64,000 bases of DNA, taken from Planctomycetota bacterium (lineage in GTDB: Bacteria > Planctomycetota > SZUA-567). The stretch is from positions 25,924 through 89,923 of the forward strand of contig JAGUZQ010000084.1 of assembly GCA_020060765.1 (NCBI GenBank). Reading direction: 5' to 3'. Numbering within the stretch: the first letter of the stretch is position 1; the number at the start of each line of letters is the position of its first letter. Position numbers and translations under genes: made by a program. The notes under the pieces are model-generated. The model was not told where the DNA came from, did not search any database, and was given only the letters and a program-made list of their open reading frames with translations. Shown here piece by piece: positions 45,288 through 53,308 of the stretch.

Positions 45288-45328
45288 AAAAACAACCATC
45301 TCCCCCGGGCTGGGAGAGATGGTTGTCA
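45288..45328 (-). terminator. Intrinsic terminator after the FAD oxidoreductase
   Basis: AACAACCATCTC and its near-complement GAGATGGTTGT form a stem around CCCGGGCTGG, followed on the minus strand by TTTTTG. Lies 23 bases past the stop at 45351. Confidence 0.8.
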
Positions 45329-45350
45329 TGTTCCGCAAAGCAAATGTCAT

Positions 45351-46847
45351 TCACGTCCTGGTCGAAGTTTCCAGCGTCGCCAGCTCCCCTTCAAGTCCGG
45401 GTATTTCCCAGTATTTCTGTCCCAGGTCACAGCCGTCCTTCAGTAGAACATGCTGCAACTCGACGCGATCCACCTTGCGCGGCTGGATATCGTGCTTGAG
45501 CGAAAGCGCCGCCGCTGTTCCCGCTGCCTGTCCCATGTTCAGGCAGGTCAACACCAGACGGCAACCCGCCTGCGCCATGAACTCGCTGGACAGGCAGCGC
45601 CCCGCCACCAGCAGGCCGTCAATTTTCGCAGGCACCAGGCTACGGTAGGGAATGGAGCTGGGCAGGGTCTTGCGTTGAAAATCCTTGCCCTTGCGCCCGA
45701 AGCCGTCCGACAGTTCGGCGTTTCCGGGAGGCGCCCAGGAGCCGTACTGCCCGTGGGTCGAGACGTAGTGGGTCTGGCCATTGATAGTCTCCGCGGCCCA
45801 CTTGATGTTGCCTGGGCCATCGGGATTGTGCAGGTCGTAGTGGTGGCCGGTCAGGCAGACGACGTCATCAAACTGTTGGGCACGGGCGAAATCGAGGGTG
45901 GTGAGGACGTATTCGCCTACCACGCGCCTGCTTTCGCGCACCCCGAGCAATGTGCCGGTGTCGATCAGGTAGCAATTCTCATAGCCGGGCACGCATTTAC
46001 GGATGAACTTCCAGAGAATGTCGGCCTGTTCGCGGCCTTCCAGATACATGCGCGTCAAATCTTTCGCGTCCAGCGGGCGGCAGTTGCGCGAGTGGGCGAA
46101 GCACATGGAAATTTCGTCCTGGCCGCAATGCTGGGGACGGCCGGGAACGTGCGTTACCCAGTTCAGGTGATTGTCAATCGCATAAGGCATATCGCCTTCT
46201 GCCACTGCTTTTTCGATCAGCTTGAGCCAGGAGGGGTCGTTCTTTTTCAACTCGCTGGCGTTATACTTGTCCCAGTCCACGCCGCCGAGGCGGAATTCCA
46301 GCGAACAGGCCTGGTTCTTGCCGTCGCTCTTGCGGCCGGACATGCACTCGCAACCCGCGAAAAATGCGGCGTCGGCGTCGCCGGAGGCGTCTACGACGCG
46401 GCTTGCCAGCACTGCCTGCCGGCCTGTTTTATTTTCCAATACCACGCCGCAGATTCTGCCCTTATCCACGATTGCGTCAACCACGTGCGAGACCAGCAGC
46501 AGATCGACGCCCGCGCCTGTCACCATGCGGTCGAGAATGAGTTTGTGCTTTTCCGGGTCGGAGTTACGGTGCCAGTGGCCTTCCACCGCGTCGAGGTTAG
46601 CCAGCATTTCCTTGCCGATACCGGCGGAAAAATCCAGCGGGATATTGACCAAGCCCAGCGTAGCCAATCCGCCCAGCGCCGATTCGCGTTCGACCAGCAG
46701 CGTCTTGCAACCCTTGCGTGCCGAGGCAATCGCAGCGCCGATACCCGCCATGCCGCCGCCCACCACCACCACGTCGTATTCGCCCAAACAAGGCACTTCG
46801 CGCTGGGGGTCGATAATCCTGCCGTTTTTCTTTTGAAGCGTAATCAT
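45351..46847 (-). CDS. FAD-dependent oxidoreductase
   Basis: 498 residues of the FAD_oxidored family. The N-terminal nucleotide site is DVVVVGGGMAGIGAAIASARKG, followed by LLVERESALGGLAT and, near the middle, VLASRVVDASGDADA. A C-terminal VAGRCLSSEF completes the FAD pocket. Family members are frequent in PVC bacteria and act on diverse, often sugar-like substrates; the substrate here is unknown. AGGAG precedes the start. A small ferredoxin gene lies 35 bases upstream in the same operon and is the likely electron acceptor. Confidence 0.88.
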   Translation of the reverse strand: MITLQKKNGRIIDPQREVPCLGEYDVVVVGGGMAGIGAAIASARKGCKTLLVERESALGGLATLGLVNIPLDFSAGIGKEMLANLDAVEGHWHRNSDPEKHKLILDRMVTGAGVDLLLVSHVVDAIVDKGRICGVVLENKTGRQAVLASRVVDASGDADAAFFAGCECMSGRKSDGKNQACSLEFRLGGVDWDKYNASELKKNDPSWLKLIEKAVAEGDMPYAIDNHLNWVTHVPGRPQHCGQDEISMCFAHSRNCRPLDAKDLTRMYLEGREQADILWKFIRKCVPGYENCYLIDTGTLLGVRESRRVVGEYVLTTLDFARAQQFDDVVCLTGHHYDLHNPDGPGNIKWAAETINGQTHYVSTHGQYGSWAPPGNAELSDGFGRKGKDFQRKTLPSSIPYRSLVPAKIDGLLVAGRCLSSEFMAQAGCRLVLTCLNMGQAAGTAAALSLKHDIQPRKVDRVELQHVLLKDGCDLGQKYWEIPGLEGELATLETSTRT

Positions 46848-46882
46848 TTTTTTCTCCTAAGAAAGTTTCTATCTTGAACCGC

Positions 46883-47062
46883 CTATTCCTCGTAAACGCT
46901 GATAGCCTCGTTGGCGCAGCTTTCGTAACAGATGCCACAGTGGACGCACTTTTCCTGCTCGATATGCGCGCCTTGCTGATCGACGTATATCGCCTTTTTC
47001 GGACAGGCCCAATAACACGCGTCGCACGCCTTGCAGCCCCGGTCGATTACATACTTTTTCAT
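46883..47062 (-). CDS. Small 2[4Fe-4S] ferredoxin
   Basis: 59 residues, found by translating the minus strand; below the length many gene finders report. It has two full cluster motifs, C10-C13-C16-C20 (CKACDACYWACP) and C39-C42-C45-C49 (CVHCGICYESCA). GGAGG precedes ATG at 47062. It is followed by the FAD oxidoreductase, a typical ferredoxin-flavoprotein pair. The conserved CP after the first cluster and the bacterial-type spacing leave little doubt. Confidence 0.9.
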   Translation of the reverse strand: MKKYVIDRGCKACDACYWACPKKAIYVDQQGAHIEQEKCVHCGICYESCANEAISVYEE

Positions 47063-47193
47063 CGCGTAGCCTCCGTAAGATCCAGTCAGTTATCACATTT
47101 TCAGTCTACCCTGCGCCGGTGCTAAAAAAATAGCTGGCAATGCTGTTGTTTTGCACTATTATGCTATTGATGGCATTTAGCGGCATCCAATGG

Positions 47194-47243
47194 AGAATCC
47201 GTACACAACACCGCCTGGATTCCCGCCTGCGCGGGAATGACGA
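47194..47243. repeat. Dispersed palindromic repeat, inverted copy
   Basis: Core ATTCCCGCCTGCGCGGGAATG with a conserved flank GTACACAACACCGCCTGG, whose complement is shared with the copy at 40683. It lies in the divergent gap between the ferredoxin and the AraC-type regulator; reading frames running through it give a spurious extension of the regulator gene. Confidence 0.8.
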
Positions 47244-47298
47244 TTCAAAAGCTTGGTTTTTGATGCAAATGCAACACATAGCCGAAAGCGAATCAACC

Positions 47299-48162
47299 AT
47301 GAACAATGAACTCTGGGAAAACCTGAGCTGGGTGGAGCAACTGCTTACCGCCGCCGAGGAGCGGCTGGGCGTCAGGCTTACCTGTTATGATCTGACCGGC
47401 CTGTTGCATGACGGCAAGGGTAAGTCACTGCTGCCTTCGCACTGGCAGACGCACCGCAAGATTCCGGTCTGCGGCCTGGGCTTCGTCCCTTCCCGCTGCA
47501 TGGCGCACTGCCACGGCAGCGTGATCGGCGACGCCACGCGCCGAGGCGAACCGTTTCGGCACCGTTGCTGGAAAGGATTGGAGGAGATCGTGATTCCACT
47601 GGTCTGGCGGGGAGAAGTCAGGGCTTTATTGATGGCGGGAAGCTGGCGCAAGGACAAGCGCCCGGTTGGCAGTCGCATCATGCCTGCCAGGTGGAGCGAG
47701 GAATTCAATAAACTGGAATTATTAACTGAAACGCTTGAGCAGGAATTGCGCACCTTGCTGCTGGCGCTGGGACAGGGAATGCTGGCTCGGATGGAATCCG
47801 AATCCCTGGACGCTCGCCGCCCCGGCACCAGGCGGCAGGCGATCATGCAGTTCCTGCGCTATCACGCTTGTGGTGACATAACGCTGGAGATGCTTGCCAC
47901 GTCTCTGCACCTTACGCCTTCGCGCGCCAGCCATCTGGTGCGAGAATTATGCGGCGCCTCTTTTCAGGAACTGGTGAGAGAGGAAAGGATGCGCCGCGCG
48001 CGGGTGCTGCTGCTTTCCACCGACCTGACAGTTGGGGAAATCGCCACGCGGGTGGGGATGGAAAACGAATATCACTTCAATCGCGCGTTCCGCCGCGCGC
48101 ACGGCCTGCCGCCGGGAAAATTCCGCAAAACCGGCGACGGCGATTTCCGGGCAGGCGCTTGA
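47299..48162 (+). CDS. AraC-family regulator with PocR-type sensor domain
   Basis: 287 residues. The N-terminal half (about 10-125) has the PocR ligand-domain pattern with Cys pairs (VCGLGFVPSRCMAHCHG, then HRCWKGLEEIVIPL). The C-terminal AraC domain has two helix-turn-helix units, including DITLEMLATSLHLTPSRASHLV and LTVGEIATRVGMENEYHFNRAF. ATG at 47299 begins the conserved part; a longer frame reaches 47140 but runs through a dispersed repeat. It is divergent from the ferredoxin-FAD oxidoreductase operon and may regulate it. Confidence 0.82.
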   Translation: MNNELWENLSWVEQLLTAAEERLGVRLTCYDLTGLLHDGKGKSLLPSHWQTHRKIPVCGLGFVPSRCMAHCHGSVIGDATRRGEPFRHRCWKGLEEIVIPLVWRGEVRALLMAGSWRKDKRPVGSRIMPARWSEEFNKLELLTETLEQELRTLLLALGQGMLARMESESLDARRPGTRRQAIMQFLRYHACGDITLEMLATSLHLTPSRASHLVRELCGASFQELVREERMRRARVLLLSTDLTVGEIATRVGMENEYHFNRAFRRAHGLPPGKFRKTGDGDFRAGA

Positions 48163-48171
48163 TTGCCGAAG

Positions 48172-49050
48172 TTACCTTGCCAGCGCCGCCTTGATTTCGC
48201 CAAGCATTTCCGACGCCGCTTTTTCGCCAGCCGCGATCACGCCTTCCAGGCGGGTGAAATCGCCCCAGAACACGTCGCCTACCTCCGGCCGCAACAGAAA
48301 ATCCGCCTGCGCCGCCTCGCGCGAGTTAATCAGGTTGCTTTCGATCATCTCCACCCGGCTGATTACGTCGAATCCGTTCTGGATCGCCATCGGCACCGGC
48401 ACCGGCGTACGAATATCGACCGCCAGCACCACTTCCGCTCCCAACCGGCGGCAGGCCTCCACCGGCACCGAAGCCACCGGCGCGGCGTCGACGTAAACTT
48501 TTCCGGCATGATGATACGGCGGGAAAACCACGCCCACCGCTGTTCCCGCCTTGACGGCGGGACGCAGTTTTCCAGTGGTGAAAGTCTCCAGCATGGCGTC
48601 GGTGAGATTCAGCGCATTGCACGCAAACGGGATTTGCGCGTCCTCGATGTCGGCGTCCGGCAGCAGATCGTCGATGGCCTGGTGCGCCTGGTTTTTCCGC
48701 AGCAGTGATTTCCGGAACGAGATTATATTGGAGATAGTGACGGTGCGGACATACTTCTTTATACCTCCCCATAGTCCGTAACGCGGCTGTAGTCCGTCGT
48801 TTTTCGGCGGCTTGGGAGTCAGTCCGAACAGCGAGGAACCGGCAAAATACCGGAACGCCTGCCGCTTCACCTCCGCCGCGTCGGGCTGGAACGCGTACAT
48901 CGCGCCAAGGATTGCGCCCATGGAGGAACCGGCGACCGCATCGATCCTGATGCCAGCGTCCTGCAAGACAGTAAGCACTCCCAGGTGGGTCATGGCTCTG
49001 CTGCCGCCGCCGCCTAAAGCTACGCCGAATTTTATTTTCTGCCTGTCCAT
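48172..49050 (-). CDS. Patatin-like phospholipase
   Basis: 292 residues. The oxyanion loop GGGGSR (14-18), nucleophile Ser43 in GSSMG and the catalytic Asp in VDAAP (in place of the usual DGG/DGA) give the Ser-Asp dyad of patatin lipases. Members deacylate phospholipids; bacterial ones are RssA or YlbK-like. No signal peptide, so cytoplasmic. ATG at 49050 follows GGAGAG. It runs against the AraC-type regulator with a nine-base gap. Confidence 0.88.
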   Translation of the reverse strand: MDRQKIKFGVALGGGGSRAMTHLGVLTVLQDAGIRIDAVAGSSMGAILGAMYAFQPDAAEVKRQAFRYFAGSSLFGLTPKPPKNDGLQPRYGLWGGIKKYVRTVTISNIISFRKSLLRKNQAHQAIDDLLPDADIEDAQIPFACNALNLTDAMLETFTTGKLRPAVKAGTAVGVVFPPYHHAGKVYVDAAPVASVPVEACRRLGAEVVLAVDIRTPVPVPMAIQNGFDVISRVEMIESNLINSREAAQADFLLRPEVGDVFWGDFTRLEGVIAAGEKAASEMLGEIKAALAR

Positions 49051-49182
49051 TGCTCTCCGTCTCAAAAAACTGTTAAGTGATTATAGCAGAAAACCTCGCG
49101 CAAGCAAAGCGGCAGATGAATAGTTCACTGCTATTCCCTTCAGCAACAGGCCGAGCTCGTAAATATGAAAAAATTGATGAAT

Positions 49183-49229
49183 GCAAAAACAACAATTTTG
49201 CTTGACAAATGCTATTTATACAGTATATT
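49183..49229 (+). promoter_or_regulatory. Promoter and possible operator for the dehydrogenase operon
   Basis: TTGACA (49202-49207) and TATATT (49224-49229) are 16 bases apart. A GCAAAA/TTTTGC inverted repeat (49183-49201) abuts the -35 element and could be an activator or repressor site. The surrounding 200 bases are AT-rich. Confidence 0.65.
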
Positions 49230-49324
49230 AAACGTTTATGGAGGTATAGATCTAGCTTTCTGTACTTCGCTTTCATTACTACATCTTTCTTCCGTCTCTG
49301 TGAAATCTCTATAAAGGGAACTAT

Positions 49325-50365
49325 ATGGACATCACCACAACCGACGCAGTTGTAATCGAGCGCCCGAAGCAGACCTCATTTCGTAGCATCAAGCTTACCG
49401 AGGTTACGCCTGACAGCATTGTCTGTCGAACCACCCTCAGCGCCATCAGTTCCGGCACAGACATGAAAACCTGGCGCGGGCAGCAACACTCCACGTCCTG
49501 CTGGTATCCGCTGGTGCCTGGTTACGAAAACGTGGGCGTGATCGAACAGATCGGCCCGGAAGCGAAGACCTCACTACAGGTTGGCGACAGGGTCATGATC
49601 AATGAATGCCGAAAGTTCGGCGACGTCTGCGCCGCCTGGGGCGGCAATGCCCGCTACATCATCAAGAACTCCGTGACCGCGCCTTCGCCGTTCGACTATG
49701 CGGTGAAAATTCCCGACCGGGTCAGCGACCGCGACGCGGTTCTGGGTTATTTGGCTTGCGTATCGCTAAAAGGCGTAAGCCGCTTCAGTTTTGATGGACA
49801 GGAAAATATCCTGGTCATCGGCGCGGGCATGATCGGTATAGGCGCAATGCAAGCGCTAAAAATCCTGAATCCCAAAGCCCGGATCATCTGTCTGGAACGT
49901 TCCGCCTTCAGGCGGGATATCGCCAGCCACTACGCCGACCTGGTGATCCCTGCCGATGACGACGCTGTTGCTGCGGTGAGGGAGGCTACCGGCGGAAAAA
50001 TGGCGGACAAACTCGTCGAATGCAGCGGCAACCCGACGGTGGTCGGCGGTCTGCACAAGTACGTGAAAGAAGGCGGCTGGACTGAAAGCGAACCTCCGGC
50101 GCACATTCACCTACAGGGAGATTATCCCGAGAGGATTGTCCTTGATTCATGGAACCACTGGTTCTGCAAAAACTGCACCGTGACTATGTCCTGTGCGCTG
50201 GCTCCTGGCAACAAGGAGACGGTGCTGGGCTGGCTGGATAGCGGCCGGTTCGACACGTCCCATCTGCCGGTTGAAACTTTCCCGGTGGAAAAATGCCATG
50301 AGGCCTTTACCGCCAAGGAAAAGGCGGGAGATAAGATATTCAAGGTTATTCTGGATTGGGCCTGA
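49325..50365 (+). CDS. Zinc-type medium-chain dehydrogenase lacking the catalytic Cys
   Basis: 346 residues of the MDR superfamily: GroES-like N half (AISSGTDMKTWRG, YPLVPGYENVGV) and Rossmann half with VIGAGMIGIGAMQ. The usual catalytic zinc motif GxCGSD is SSGTD, without the Cys, resembling the BchC-like subgroup, and the structural four-Cys loop is absent. Substrate unknown, but sugar or polyol is plausible beside the isomerase. It is the first of a three-gene operon. A promoter lies 95 bases upstream. Confidence 0.85.
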   Translation: MDITTTDAVVIERPKQTSFRSIKLTEVTPDSIVCRTTLSAISSGTDMKTWRGQQHSTSCWYPLVPGYENVGVIEQIGPEAKTSLQVGDRVMINECRKFGDVCAAWGGNARYIIKNSVTAPSPFDYAVKIPDRVSDRDAVLGYLACVSLKGVSRFSFDGQENILVIGAGMIGIGAMQALKILNPKARIICLERSAFRRDIASHYADLVIPADDDAVAAVREATGGKMADKLVECSGNPTVVGGLHKYVKEGGWTESEPPAHIHLQGDYPERIVLDSWNHWFCKNCTVTMSCALAPGNKETVLGWLDSGRFDTSHLPVETFPVEKCHEAFTAKEKAGDKIFKVILDWA

Positions 50366-50385
50366 CGCGCATAGAGGAGCATAAC

Positions 50386-51240
50386 ATGATCTACGGAGCA
50401 GCCGCCTGGGGGTTCAGAGAAACCGGGCTGGAACAGCAACTGGCGCTGATGAAAAAATACGGACTGGCGGAACTTGAACTTAGCATTGCCGGGCACCCCA
50501 ACGACTGCCTGCAACTGGGCTGCACCTCCGCAGAAATTGCGCAGGTGAAAAAACTGTATGCGGAGTACGGCATCGGCCTATCCGCCACTTCCGCCAGCAA
50601 CGACTTCACGTTTGCAGAGCCTGAAAAATGCCGGGAGCAATTGCGCGATATCTGCCTGAAACTGGAAATCGCGGGCAGACTTGGCGCGAAACACGTGCGC
50701 GTCTTCGCCGGGTTCAGCCCGGCGGCGGAAGTAAGTAACGCGCGATGGGAGCTGATGATCGACTGCCTGCGCCAGGCCGCGGTCGCCGCGGAAAAGAATG
50801 GCGTGCGGATAGCAGTTGAAACGCACGGCGGGGTCGAGTCCTGCGGCGGCGGAGTGCGGCATTTTCACAGCACCAGCAGTCGCCCGGATCTACTGGAAAA
50901 AATGATGGGGGAGCTTCCGACCGAAGTCGGGTTGGTGTTTGACCCCGGCAATCTCGGCGCGGTCGGCCTGGACACCGACGAGGTTATTTCCCTTTACAGA
51001 CAATACAGAAACCGGATCTGTTATTTTCACCTGAAGGATTTCGCGCCTCTTTCCACCGGCGGACTCTTGCCCTGCGCCTGCGGGGATGGTAAACTGGACT
51101 GGAGTAAATTGGCCGTCGTGTTCGCCGAGTTTCCCGGCGTGGGATTGATCGAATACGAATTGCCGGAAGACGTGGAAGACGGTCTGCGCCGATCCCTGTC
51201 GGCGCTGGAAAGCGCCGTTAATGCTGCAACACCCGATTGA
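50386..51240 (+). CDS. Sugar phosphate isomerase/epimerase (TIM barrel)
   Basis: 284 residues of the AP endonuclease 2/xylose isomerase-like fold (IolE/UxuA-like). Metal ligands can be assigned in VAVETHGG, LVFDPGNLG, CYFHLKD and IEYELPED, following the usual Glu-Asp-His-Glu pattern. ATG at 50386 follows GAGGAG. Its 3' end overlaps the radical SAM gene by 20 bases. It probably isomerises or epimerises a keto sugar or inositol derivative; the specific substrate is not shown. Confidence 0.85.
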   Translation: MIYGAAAWGFRETGLEQQLALMKKYGLAELELSIAGHPNDCLQLGCTSAEIAQVKKLYAEYGIGLSATSASNDFTFAEPEKCREQLRDICLKLEIAGRLGAKHVRVFAGFSPAAEVSNARWELMIDCLRQAAVAAEKNGVRIAVETHGGVESCGGGVRHFHSTSSRPDLLEKMMGELPTEVGLVFDPGNLGAVGLDTDEVISLYRQYRNRICYFHLKDFAPLSTGGLLPCACGDGKLDWSKLAVVFAEFPGVGLIEYELPEDVEDGLRRSLSALESAVNAATPD

Positions 51241-52264
51241 ACTGGTTCATCTCCAACTCAGCCTGCGGTGCAATCTGCGCTGTTCGTTCTGCGGGCAATG
51301 GGGCAAGCACGGGTTCGCTTCCCGCCAACGCGCGAAAGAGCTGACCGCGCCTGAATGGCTCGACGCGATCCGGCAGATCGACAATCTGAACAGCCCCGCC
51401 CATGCAGACTATAACTTGTGGGGCGGGGAACCGTTACTCAGCCCCGCGTTTCCTGCGGTGGCGGAATATCTGCGCAGCAGCGGACACCGCACGGCGGTGG
51501 TGACAAACGGTTCTCTACTCCGGGATTTCGCCGACGTCGTTAATAAAAACATCAACACTTTATATGTTTCACTCGACGGACCGCCGGAGGTACACGAAAA
51601 ACTGCGCAACCGCCCCGGTTTGTTCGAGGAAGTCAACCGCGGACTTAGCCTGATCGACCACGAGCGGGTAAAGGTGGTTGGACTGTTCACGTTGTGCGAG
51701 GGCAATTATCACGCCGCAGCAGCGTTTCCGTTTCTGGCGGCGGAATTGGGCGTAAACAAGCTCATCTACCAGAATCTAATCTACTGCTCCGGCGCGCAGG
51801 CGGCGGAGTACCGGCGTTGGCTGCAAACCGACTTTTCCCTGTCGGCGGAAAATGTCGATTCCTGGGTCACCGAAAGCTTCGGCGACTGGATCACTCAATT
51901 GCCAGCGGTCTGCGCGGAGATCGAGGACAATATCGCTGATCAATGCTATCCTCTGGAAGTGATGGTGCATCCAAGTGAATGGCACAGCGGCAATATTAAA
52001 GACTGGTATCAGCCAGACGTTTCAACAGGCGACCGGCACTGCAATCTTCCTTGGAGCCACCTGCACCTGCGCCCGGGGGGTGAGGTGGATTTCTGCGTCG
52101 ATCATAACGATTTTTCGCTGGGCAATATCCGGATCGCGCCGCTGGCCGAATTGCTGACAAACCCGGCGGCGGAGAAATTCCGGGCGGGAATCAAGACCGG
52201 ACGCAATCCCCTCTGTCGGCGCTGCCCCTGGCATTACAACCGGGGCAAGCTGTCGATTGACTGA
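51221..52264 (+). CDS. Radical SAM protein with SPASM-like C terminus
   Basis: 347 residues. The cluster motif is C17-C21-C24 (SLRCNLRCSFCG), followed by NLWGGEPLLSP and a radical SAM barrel. The C terminus has further cysteines (HCNLPW, DFCVDHND, PLCRRCPWHY) like SPASM domains that bind auxiliary clusters. Most SPASM proteins modify peptides or sugars; here the neighbours suggest a small carbohydrate substrate. It overlaps the isomerase gene by 20 bases, so expression is coupled. No peptide precursor gene was seen nearby. Confidence 0.85.
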   Translation: MLQHPIELVHLQLSLRCNLRCSFCGQWGKHGFASRQRAKELTAPEWLDAIRQIDNLNSPAHADYNLWGGEPLLSPAFPAVAEYLRSSGHRTAVVTNGSLLRDFADVVNKNINTLYVSLDGPPEVHEKLRNRPGLFEEVNRGLSLIDHERVKVVGLFTLCEGNYHAAAAFPFLAAELGVNKLIYQNLIYCSGAQAAEYRRWLQTDFSLSAENVDSWVTESFGDWITQLPAVCAEIEDNIADQCYPLEVMVHPSEWHSGNIKDWYQPDVSTGDRHCNLPWSHLHLRPGGEVDFCVDHNDFSLGNIRIAPLAELLTNPAAEKFRAGIKTGRNPLCRRCPWHYNRGKLSID

Positions 52265-52289
52265 AGGCTCTGGCAATATTCGCAAGCCC

Positions 52290-52348
52290 AATACGGTTTA
52301 ATTAAACAAAAAGCTTGTACCGTCATTCCCGCCTTCGCGAGAATGACA
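52290..52348. repeat. Dispersed palindromic repeat with conserved left flank
   Basis: Flank AATACGGTT...AAAGCTTGTACCGT joined to the core CATTCCCGCCTTCGCGAGAATGAC, sharing the same order as the copies at 21704 and 40797. Lies between the radical SAM operon and yhcC, with no gene in 52265-52402. Confidence 0.8.
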
Positions 52349-52402
52349 ACAGTAACTTTTTTCTAAAAACAGAAGCTTTTCCTTAATCAAACAGCAGTGT
52401 GT

Positions 52403-53308
52403 TTACGCCAGTCTTCCCTGAAAAGTTTTCCGGCGGGAAAATTCCTCCAGCAGTGCCTGGTCGATCAGATTGGTTTTTCTGCCCCATTCCGGCGCGATCA
52501 GGTTTTCATTCCGTACCGAACCGTACAGCCGTTGCACGCAGACTTTCCAAGGCATCACTTCCAGCATCGACACCACGTGCGAAGAATACTCCGCCAATGT
52601 AAGCAGTGGGAATGGTTCGCGGCAGTATTTCTCCGCCAGCGGGGAACCTTTGGCGACGTAGAAATTATGAATCTTGACTCCGGTCAGATCAGCCTCGGAC
52701 AACAACCGGGCGGTGTGCATAAAATCAGTTTCCGTCTCTCCCGGCAAACCGACGATAATGTGCGCGCAGACATTAAGCCCGCGCTGTCGCGCCCGAGCCG
52801 CCGCTTCAAAAAAAGCGCCTGCCGTATGTCCGCGATTCATCTGTGCCAATGTCTGGTCATTCGCAGTCTGCAAGCCAAGTTCAAGCTGCACATAAGTCCT
52901 GTCGGCAAACTCCGCCAGCAGGTCAAGCACGTCCTCGCCGATGCAATCCGGCCGTGTGCCGATGGCAAAGCCGACGATGTTGTCTGCCGCCAGCGCCTCG
53001 TCATAAAATTTCCGTAAAGTTTCAGTCGACGCGTGCGTATTGCTGTTGGGTTGAAAATAGGCAAGAAACGCGCACCGCTCAAATCGCATGGACAGATTGC
53101 CCATGCCCTTATTCAATTGCTCGGTAATTGACAGACGGTGGTTGGTGAGAGGCGTAAATGATTGCTGGCTGCAGTAGGCACAACCGCCGAGAGAAACGGT
53201 TCCGTCCCGGTTAGGACAGGTAAACCCCGCATCGACGACTACCTTCCGGATATTGCAGCCAAATGCCTGCTCCAGATAGTCCTTGTATCGGTGGTAAGGG
53301 ATTTTCAC
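52403..53308 (-). CDS. YhcC-family radical SAM protein
   Basis: 301 residues of the TIGR01212/YhcC type. It opens with YKDYLEQAFGCNIRKVVVDAGF and carries the long-spaced cluster cysteines in TCPNRDG...GGCAYC, then IIVGLPGETETDFMHTARLL and a characteristic C-terminal 'MLEVMPWKVCVQRLYG'. Function in E. coli is unresolved; tRNA or metabolic roles have been suggested. Its start overlaps the phosphatase stop by four bases, so they form an operon. Confidence 0.9.
   Translation of the reverse strand: MKIPYHRYKDYLEQAFGCNIRKVVVDAGFTCPNRDGTVSLGGCAYCSQQSFTPLTNHRLSITEQLNKGMGNLSMRFERCAFLAYFQPNSNTHASTETLRKFYDEALAADNIVGFAIGTRPDCIGEDVLDLLAEFADRTYVQLELGLQTANDQTLAQMNRGHTAGAFFEAAARARQRGLNVCAHIIVGLPGETETDFMHTARLLSEADLTGVKIHNFYVAKGSPLAEKYCREPFPLLTLAEYSSHVVSMLEVMPWKVCVQRLYGSVRNENLIAPEWGRKTNLIDQALLEEFSRRKTFQGRLA

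Noticed and set aside
47140..47298. Longer start for the AraC-type regulator
   Set aside because: The extra residues come from translating a dispersed repeat.
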